A stretch of 64,000 bases of DNA from Lophium mytilinum (lineage: Eukaryota > Ascomycota > Dothideomycetes > Mytilinidiales > Mytilinidiaceae), in NCBI GenBank assembly GCA_010093605.1, contig MU004184.1:1383897-1447896 (forward strand), written 5' to 3'. The translations under genes and the position numbers were made by a program. This document shows positions 56,620 through 64,000 of the stretch, piece by piece. The notes beneath the pieces were generated by a model that searched no databases, was not told the DNA's origin, and saw nothing but the letters and a program-made list of their open reading frames with translations. Each line of letters opens with the position of its first letter. Position 1 is the stretch's first letter.

Positions 56620-59600
56620 TTGAACTGCCTGTTGACTATCTTGTCTAGGGCTACCCATATACGTATCAGTATCAAGAGAACTGGTGGCCGTAGCGGAGAG
56701 GAATTAGATGCTAGGCGTACGAGATTGAGGAAAGAAGAGCAGTCGCTTATTGACGGGTGTGGGACAAGACAAGTTGGAGTCGCTGGGAGCCATCATCGTG
56801 CTCGGGCGGTGATCTCTTTCATATTTTGGAAACGCTTTCTTCGAATCGTCTCTTTTCCCCACACTTTGATCTGGTTTGGCGGCTGTTCTTCTTCCTTTCT
56901 TTGTGCCTTAGTCTTCTACTTCTTCTCCTTACGATCACTGTTCTGTGCGCATTTGGGTGCCTTTGGCACTATTGTTGATGGTTCTAAGTTCATCTTATAG
57001 CGAGCTGAAGCGGATGGATGAGTTGTCAGGGGGCATGGTTTTATCCCGCTTAGCGGGTCTTTCATGCTCCAGGGGAGGGGTCGTGGTTGTTGGATTCCTT
57101 TTATTTTTGTGAGCGAGCGTAGCGGATGTTTCATGCTTGTGCTGTTTTCCGATTTGTCTAGCGTGCGTGCGTTTTCTGACGCAATGATTGAGATGCTGAG
57201 ATGTTGAGATGAAGTTTTCGTTCCTACTATTCCTCAAGTCCGTTTCTATCTTCTTTTCTTCAGGCATCAATTTTTGGATCAGGCATGGATCAGCTGAACT
57301 TGCAGCTGGTCGCGAGCGAGTGGTTTCGTTGTTGGGGTTCCTAGGGGACGGTATCGGGGTTGCTGGGGATGGCGTAGGGATCTTTTTGGCACCGGGGTCC
57401 TCAAAAGTTCAGATACCCGGCGGAAGGGGGCGGGAAGCGTGATGATGAATGGGAGAATGATGATTGTGGATCCTTATATGCTTTTTTTCCTTTATTGGGA
57501 TTAGGGTATTAGATATCAAGGCCAGGCGTCTGGGTTAATTCTGCTTTGTCTTCTTTGATGCGGTGATTGTGGTGTTGGAGAGGAAAGAGTGGTGAGTGAG
57601 AGGTGGATCTTTTTCTCGTCATTTTCTTTGGGCGCAGGCGGGATGACTAGTGATATCTAAACAAAAGTCGCCTCTTTAAAAGGGTTCGCTCTCCTCAAGT
57701 CGTCGAATCTGTCAAGTGACTGTGTCGTCAGGATTACCATTGCCAGACCTCTAGCTTTCGTTACACTGGTAGTATCGCCCTCTTACCTTGCCCACAGCGC
57801 CCTCAAAAAGAGCACATCTAGTTTGTTTCCGTGAGCCTATTGTTTCTAATAAGAAACGCCAGGTCACGTTTTTCCAGTTCTTCTTCATCTTGTCCGGCGG
57901 AACCTTTCAAGCAGGTTTCAGCTTTCCTAAAACCAATGTTCCATCGCCGCGTCACCACCCTCAAGCAAGTTGCAATAAACTCACCATCCAGGCTCTATGT
58001 TAGTGCTGATAAGGATTCTCGGTCATACTTTCGAAGGGAGGTCGATATGATTCGTTCGGCTGTACTGCTACGGCCTCTATATTCGCGGGCCGCCCCGTGA
58101 GCTTATATCTGCCGTGGAAAAGGGGTCTTGTACAGGGGTCGGTGGAGTCGAGATAACTTTGCGGCGTTTGGTGGTGGTATGGTTTTTCTTCGAGCCTTTA
58201 GAGGAGTTTTTTTGGGCGTCATATTTGGCTAGAGTTGGCTGGAGTGATGGTTATTCGAAGTCTCTGATTGATCTTCCAGGGGCTTTGAAGAGTAGGGTGT
58301 TTATTTCATTGGCAGATGTGATATATCGGAAGACCCAGACTGTGTGTTTCAAACATCCCATCTCCAAGAGTGCGTCCACTCACTTCCATCAAAACCGCAA
58401 TTCACCCAACTCCCGTGCATTCGTCAAGCCACTCGCACTTCCCAAAGAATTTACTAGCAGCTAAACTAAATCTACTTTGGGCTGACTTACAAGGCATATA
58501 TTCAGTCTAATTCCGAGCACCACCAATTCAAAACCCAAGGGTGGACCAGTCAGGACCATAAAGTGCACGCTGCGGTGATCTCGACTTGGCCGACTGGTCC
58601 ATTCCCACAACCTAGGGGCACTTCGGTGCCGCCCATATAGTGCACACTGCGGTGATCTCGACTTGGGGCCTGGGTTGTGGGATTCCCCGGTATGGGTTCG
58701 AATCGGGGTGGAGCTTTTTTTTCTTTTTGCTCTGGGGCGCTGATAATAAGACATACTCTCTTTGTCACGTGGTAGTCCAGTGGTCTCCCTATGACCTTGG
58801 GCTCTTGCGAGTATAAAAGCATTCCTTGTTTCTCTTCTCTTGTCTGGTCATTGGAGGCAGAGGGTGTTCTGGGCTTTGTGTGACTTCAAATCGTCCTCGA
58901 TCACCATGTCATGTGGTGGTAGCTAGCTGGAGGATGTATCAAAAACTCGGGTCCGCCAGGCGTACTTGGAAGACTTTCAAAAATTGATACCTCCGCACAC
59001 CTATGGGGACGCTGAAAACGAAGAAGAATTATGATGACGACGAGCACTAACATTGGCTGAGAATTCGCAACATGTTAATAAGGTCATAGTACTAAGCAAT
59101 GGGTCTTGATATCGTTCTCCAGGTCAAGATTGGCATGATGGTGAATAGCGTTTGTGGTTGTAGTTGGTCAGCATTAGGAGCTTCTCTTTAGAAGTCCTCG
59201 CAACATTGGTCTGGACGTTCTGTTTCTGTGATCTCCGAAATTCCGAACCCATGTAACGCTGATTCTCACAGTTTTGTTCCCTGAATCCCCGTTGAGACCT
59301 TGCAGAAGAGAAGAACCCGCCCGGGTCGGAAACTTTTATAGCTCGAGTCCCATACCCGTCTCGTGACATCGGGTTCATCACGTGATTATCAATCAAGCGC
59401 TGTTGTGAGCAAGGCTCTTTAGTGACGGGAATCTACGTGGCACATTTATTTGTACTCGTGACAGCACGCGGTGTCACTTCATTTACCCTCTGCAACTGTG
59501 CTCTTGGTAATCTGCCTGGAATGGGACATTCACGAGGTGTAGTTGCTGTTCGTCTAGAAACACGCAGCGTTGCTTTCTCTGCCCTCAACAGATTCATGAG

Positions 59601-59858
59601 ACCCTAGCCAAAGAAGATTATCCACTCGGCGTAGCTTAGGGATCACTCTTGTCTCCATGCATCACGTCGGTTGATAATTAAAAGATGCGATGTCTGGATG
59701 AGGATGTCCTTGTAGAGCCGTCATACATAGCACGCACATCTCCACAACTCAACGTCTATCGTAAACATCTGATTCCAGGGTATAATAACTCAAGTCCAGT
59801 CATCGCATCATGCATATAGCGATGCTCAACAGTCTCACTCCGAAACAACTAGCAACTC
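56620..59858. other. Long intergenic region with a complex small repeat
   Basis: About 3.2 kb between convergent genes. I found no supported protein gene. 58541-58700 is annotated as a repeat. TATAAAAG at 58812 is followed by a CT-rich stretch like a promoter, but the first ATG downstream (58905) opens only a six-codon frame and no exon was found after it. Confidence 0.45.
58541..58700. repeat. Duplicated and inverted-repeat segment with a TTCG hairpin and B-box-like site
   Basis: A 28-bp unit (AGTGCACGCTGCGGTGATCT and on) occurs at 58562-58589 and again at 58639-58666 with one change. Inverted pairs are GGACCAGTC (58543-58551) with GACTGGTCC (58592-58600), and TTCCCACAACCTAGG (58602-58616) with its near-complement at 58669-58683. 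GGCAC-TTCG-GTGCC at 58617-58630 forms a perfect 5-bp stem with a TTCG loop. GGGTTCGAATC at 58695-58705 resembles a pol III B-box and is followed by an eight-T run, but no A-box lies upstream at the right distance. Confidence 0.55.
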
Positions 59859-60696
59859 TCAAATCAGAAGACCCACCAAAACACCCAACCCCACAACCCA
59901 CCACACCCTCTCCCCTCCCGCCACCCTCCCCGCATCCCCACAAACACCCCCCTGCGGACACTTCCCGCCCGTACTCTTCACCTGCTTCTGCACATTCTGC
60001 TTAAAGGCCCCGATCACGTTCCCCGGCGGGTAGTACTCGCACACCACAAACCAACCCGGCGCGGCCTTATCCCCCTTCTTCCCCGAGCAGTCCGTCCGCG
60101 AGCAGCCGACGGTAGTGGATGATTTCCAGACTAGCTGCGTGAAATGGCCCGTCTTCTCGGAGAACTGCCCCTTGCTGAAGTCGTAGTGGTCGCGCTCGTT
60201 GCCCCACGCCTCGATCGAGGCCGTCGCGTTGGGGTAGCCCGAGGCGAGGTTTTCGCCTGAGGGACCGCCCTGAACGGGTGTGAGTATTAAGGTAGACATG
60301 GAGCGTATTTTAAGGTGGAATGAGGATGAAATTGACGTACAAGCACGAAGAAATAACAAGAAAATGAAGTTGAGGGGGGAAGGAAAGAGCATATAGGATA
60401 CTATAACAGAGAAGCGAGCGACTCACCGAATGCTCAAACACACACGCACCACCCCATTTCCCCGCGAATGTTGCGAGAGAGTTGTTCCAAGTTAGGGCGC
60501 TCGCGTTGTGCTGCGCGCGGTACGTGTTCGTGCTGTTCAGGACTGCTTTTTTGAAATCATCCGCGTTGCTGTATTCAGTCGAGGTGCTGGAGGACGCCGA
60601 GGCGGTTACGGTGACGACAGAGGGTTTTGCAGGGGTGGCGGCGGCGAGCGTGATGCCGAAGAGAGAAACTGGGAGGAGGAAGAACGAGGAGCGCAT
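59859..60696 (-). CDS. CAP-superfamily (PR-1-like) secreted protein, probably GPI-anchored
   Basis: Exons complement(60427-60696) and complement(59859-60269) give 226 residues. A signal peptide (MRSSFFLLPVSLFGITLAAA) is followed by a Ser/Thr-rich linker. The CAP domain contains LNSTNTYRAQHNASALTWN, then GENLASGY after the intron, GHFTQLVWKSSTTVGC (CAP signature 1) and FVVCEYYPPGN (CAP signature 2). The His and Glu expected in the CAP cavity are present (His in RAQHNA, Glu in GEN, His in GHFTQ). The last 17 residues are hydrophobic (VWWVVGLGVLVGLLI) after a Gly-rich spacer, suggesting a GPI signal. In yeast the related Pry proteins bind sterols and export them; that role is inferred here. The 157-nt intron has donor GTGAGT and acceptor TTCAG, phase 0. 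Eleven residues before the stop begin the membrane tail, so the end looks complete. Confidence 0.9.
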
Positions 60697-62159
60697 GTTG
60701 GGAAAGACAAGACTATGGTACAGAGAGAGGCAGTTGCTGTTGATCAATTGAGAAAGGTTGTGAGTGAGGCTGTACTGGAGCGGATCATGAGGGAGCTGCA
60801 AGTCAGTAGACATTCGACTTGTGACTCGAGCTATCGTATTTGTTTGACAGCGGCGTCTTTCTCACACGCCATAGGCCGTGGATGGCACGGTTGATCAAGG
60901 ATCGTGGCCTTGTTTTGGAGTCTTTGTTCTTGACTGCAATCACTGGCGACAAGCAGTCAAGGGCGGCTAAGTGACGTAGTGCTGGTCATATTTGGCTAGC
61001 CTCCCAAATTTGGTTGGCTCTTGGGCCGTGATTTAAGCGAGGCCTAGGTGAACAAAAAGTGGCATTCTATCCCGACTCCGTCTGAGGCGACCCAAAGAAC
61101 TTTTAAGCGTGTCAGAATCATGTTAATTGCAGGCCGTAGCATCTGATATTGAGTTGGGACGCTACGTTATGTACATGGAGCGACCCTGTTTACTACTAGC
61201 ATTAATTACTGTGGGTGATTGTCATAATCCAACAGCCCCCCTCAAGCATGTACAGCGAGAAATGATGGTAGGAAACCTCCTTAATAGAGAGTAACCAGTG
61301 ATATCGTGCAGTAAGGAGCGTATGTTAATGAGTGTAGCAAGGAGCGTACGTCAATAGTGAACGAGAGAAGCAGCGAGCAATGGCTGAGATGAGCGGCATC
61401 CGGCGATGATGGTTGGCAGGATTGGAATGGTGGTAATTGAAAGAAGCGTCCGGTATTGATGATAATTAAGAACCTGTGATAATAGCTGACATCTTGTAGT
61501 AATAACTGGTATCCGGTATCGCGATGGCTGATAAATGCATCTAGGAATAAATGCAATAAAGAAGGCATCAAGGAAAGCATGCTAATAATGGTGGACGTCT
61601 GCAGTTAACACCCGCAGAGGGTGGACAACCCACAATCGCAGTGTTGGAGTTCATTCCAATGAAGTCATGCCTCGAGTGAACGTACCATGTCGACACACCA
61701 ACCACAGCAAGCTAGAGAGTAATAGGTGACGACAATTATATTCCCATCACACTTCCTCTAACCCTTGCATCTGTCCAGTCACAGGATTTACTCTCCTCCA
61801 AGCCTCTTCGTCAAGCCGCCGCCAGCCCCCTCTTCCCATACTATGCGCAGTAAGTCCGGAGTCGTCCATCCACCAACGGGTATCTAAGACATATCTACTG
61901 CATCCGATCCATTCATCCGTGTATCGAATACCCATCCCCTGCAATTACCAAACAAAAGAAAACTAGCACACACAAGCATACAGTACACCTTCCCACCACC
62001 GAGTGAGGTAGTAGTCCGGCAATTATTTCAGGGCCCGTCAATAGCATAGATCTAAACCTTGAGATTACCTACTAGAGTTTCTTTGGTTTTTCAAACGGCT
62101 TAGAAGAGTGTCAGTAGACTCATTATCCGAGTACTGCACACATACATCTCCCCCATCGC
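60697..62159. other. Intergenic region with a repeat relic
   Basis: No firmly supported gene. 61.06-61.25 kb carries a possible LTR-element end. Complement(61747-61938) is an open frame of Trp-rich sequence directly behind a good acceptor (ATTGCAG); I could not join it to an upstream exon in frame and leave it unannotated. Confidence 0.45.
61060..61245 (-). mobile_element. Possible LTR-retroelement relic (Copia-like end), fossil
   Basis: On the minus strand a purine tract (TTGAGGGGGGGC) ending at about 61237 runs straight into TGTTGGATTATGACAATC, the typical junction between a polypurine tract and the start of a Copia-type LTR (TGTTGG). The following 170 bp include the CCGTCTGAGG-type segment shared with 20.44-20.50 kb. 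I recognise no capsid, integrase or reverse-transcriptase sequence beside it, so only an old, broken remnant is likely. The family call rests on one short junction. Confidence 0.3.
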
Positions 62160-64000
62160 TCACAGGCCCCCACCAACTCTAGTGGCCAGATAGACCTCCA
62201 GGGCCCCCTTTTCCTCTCCCGCCGCTCCGTCTGCGTCCTCGCCCTCAGCGTCGCTCTTCAGCTGGCACGGGCACTTGTTCAGCCGCCCACCGCTCTTCAG
62301 CACAGCCATGAGTGCGGCTTCGAGGAGGCGGTTCTCGCGCTGTAGCGTCTCCATTTGCGCTTCGTGTAGCTGATCCTTTGTCTGCGGTCCGAGTGCGATG
62401 CTGCCGTGGGAGGCGTGCGAGGGGGTATGGCGGTGGTTGTGGAGGTGTCTGTTGGTCGGAATCGCTGTGGCAACATCTGCAGAGACCGAAGACATGCTCG
62501 CGGGCGCAGAGAAGTGGCGCGGTCCTGACCTCTCCTTGGCGACAGGAGCCACGGGTATGCTTTCCAAGCTCGATTCTACAGGGTCACGAGTTGCAATAGT
62601 GCTGGACGGTGACGTTTGGTGATCGCGCAGGATAAGCCGTGCTGGCTTTTTGGTGGGCTTGGACTTCGTTACTGGAATCTGCTCGGCGACGAGCATAATA
62701 GGGGTGAGGGTGAGGCTTATACGACTTGAAGTAGGCGTGTAACCGGTGGTAAAACCCGGCGTGGGCGCTGTAGAGACAGTGTCGATTGAAATATGACGCG
62801 AATGGCTGTCGTCCAGGGCTCTGCTGTCGAGTGATGACCGCACTGTTGAAAGCTCCGATTCAGGTCGCTCCGGATCCTCGGTGATCTTGCTCGGAGAAGG
62901 CTCCGAATGCTGCTCATGCACTGGAGACAGCTGTTGAGTGCTCTCTGAATTCATAGATTGAGGCGACGCTGGCGATTCGACGCTTCTTCCAATGACTTCG
63001 TCGATGTTGCTCTTGACACGTTGCATGTCACGCAACTTGCGAGCCCTGATCCGTTCCTCTCGGCTCTTTCGTGTAGAGTCCTTCGCTCCAAGGCCAAACT
63101 CGCTAGGGTCACGTTGGCTTAACGGTCCGATGCCTGAGTCTTCTCGAACTCGGATGGCGCCATTGAAATCGTCCTTTGGTGGAGGTTCTGACCGCTCGTC
63201 GGTGTCTTTGACCGAATGTGTACGCATGCTTTGACCAGCAAGACGCTCCCTGCTTCGCTCAGACGATGCCCGAGTCTCTTCTGATGGGGGCTGAGGGAAC
63301 TCAGGTAGATCGACACTGTCGCTATCACTGTCAGAGCTCTGAGAGTTATTCGTAGCCTCGTGCATGGCCGCGTCAGGTTGGCTGGTCGATGCTGGATTGT
63401 TGAAGAGGGCAGCTTTTAGGTCCTGGGGTAACGACTGTGACTTGCTGGTCTCGGACGTTTCGAGGTCAGTAGAAGCCTGGTCAATTTTTGAGCGATTTTG
63501 GCTCATTGGCGGGTCGTGCGTAGCGTCCTCGTGAAACACAGGGGCTAATTCGGTCTCCTGGTGACGGTTCTCCAAGTGGTCGTGCTGCTGGATCAACCTC
63601 ACTGCCTTACTCATATCGTGACCACACCGGACGTCGTTCTCGCCCTGCTTCTGCAGGTTGAAAGATAACCAAGACTCGAGCACATCGGTGTCGGGGGTGT
63701 CGGTTCTATCCGAGAAAGCGACCGAATGCTTCTTCCGGCTATCGTTGCTAGAAATCATGTCAGCTATATATCAACGGCGGATAGTAAAGATTAAGACTTA
63801 CTTCACTGGGACATGGAGATGTGAGGTCATTGACTTGTCATCGGTCACTATCTGCAGATACTTTTTGCCTGATTTATGTAAGCAAGAGGTAAATGACTAG
63901 GTATATCGCCTCATACCGTCACTTGAGACTTTCTGCACGACTCCCTCAGGTGGCACGAAGGACTTGGGGAAGAGGATATCTCTTTCGTCAGGCCTATGGC
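62160..64000 (-). CDS. Ser-rich protein with C-terminal coiled coil, partial (5' end beyond window)
   Basis: Three exons are visible: complement(63917-64000, cut by the edge), complement(63802-63868) and complement(62160-63747), giving at least 579 residues. Introns are 48 and 54 nt with donors GTATGA and GTAAGT and acceptors ATCAG and TCTAG; joined peptides read VVQKVSSDGKKYLQIVTDD and HVPVNNDSRKKHSVAFSD. Most of the protein is disordered and rich in Ser, Asp, Glu and Pro (SDSDSDSVDLPEFPQPP). A basic segment (TRKSREERIRARKLRDMQRV) precedes a short C-terminal coiled coil (EAQMETLQRENRLLEAALMAVL) and a CPC motif. An ATG lies at complement 63758-63756, but it falls inside the intron just before the acceptor, so it is not the start. 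I do not recognise the family; the first visible exon looks like the end of a folded domain. Confidence 0.75.

Noticed and set aside
58690-58820. B-box at 58695 and A-box-like GTGGTAGTCCAGTGG near 58770 as a tRNA gene or SINE
   Set aside because: The boxes are in the wrong order for a pol III promoter and no cloverleaf forms.

Overview
The window is nuclear DNA of a filamentous ascomycete (Pezizomycotina). Genes are interrupted by short introns, mostly 48-80 nt, with GTRNGY donors and CTNAC-like branch sites. The gene content is typically fungal: sphingolipid C9-methyltransferase, YAT-family amino-acid permease, taxilin, nitronate monooxygenase, Barren-type condensin subunit. The style fits Dothideomycetes best, but that is inference. 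Exon joins given here were worked out by eye from splice signals, reading-frame phase and family conservation.

Layout. 0.25-1.2 kb, HAD-type phosphatase (+). 2.3-3.9 kb, monocarboxylate-porter-like MFS transporter (+). 4.97-5.34 kb, a three-exon gene for a 76-residue protein (-). 5.97-7.69 kb, sphingolipid C9-methyltransferase (-). 8.8-14.2 kb, clathrin heavy chain (+). 15.4-20.2 kb, pyruvate carboxylase (+) with repeat copies in two introns. 21.9-25.1 kb, mitochondrial presequence protease Cym1 (-). 26.0-27.8 kb, taxilin (+). 28.4-29.5 kb, nitronate monooxygenase (+). 30.1-32.6 kb, Ser/Thr kinase (+). 35.8-37.7 kb, amino-acid permease (+). 39.5-41.9 kb, DHA1-type MFS transporter (-). 44.2-44.5 kb, small GPI-like secreted protein (+). 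46.0-48.5 kb, condensin subunit Brn1/CAP-H (-). 49.1-52.3 kb, Na/Ca-exchanger-type transporter (+). 53.9-56.6 kb, Pro-rich coiled-coil protein with a ubiquitin-like domain and a CaaX box (+). 59.9-60.7 kb, CAP/PR-1-like secreted protein (-). 62.2-64.0 kb, 3' part of a Ser-rich protein that runs off the right edge (-).

The genes are mostly unrelated housekeeping and surface functions. They form neither an operon-like unit nor a biosynthetic cluster. Two divergent pairs share promoters: CYM1/taxilin (about 920 bp between starts) and condensin/exchanger (about 540 bp).

The most unusual material lies outside the exons. A strongly diverged repeat family, with a roughly 50-bp core containing an AACCG-type box and a GACGC(G)GCGTGCACGC-type box, forms an array of about eight units at 38.16-39.13 kb. 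A second array in the opposite orientation lies at 44.90-45.47 kb, and single copies occur near 4.5, 4.77 and 41.2 kb. Two related 170-200 bp elements with terminal inverted repeats sit in opposite orientations in two introns of the pyruvate carboxylase gene. Two introns appear to use GC-AG splice sites. No rRNA, convincing tRNA, CRISPR array or intact transposon was seen.
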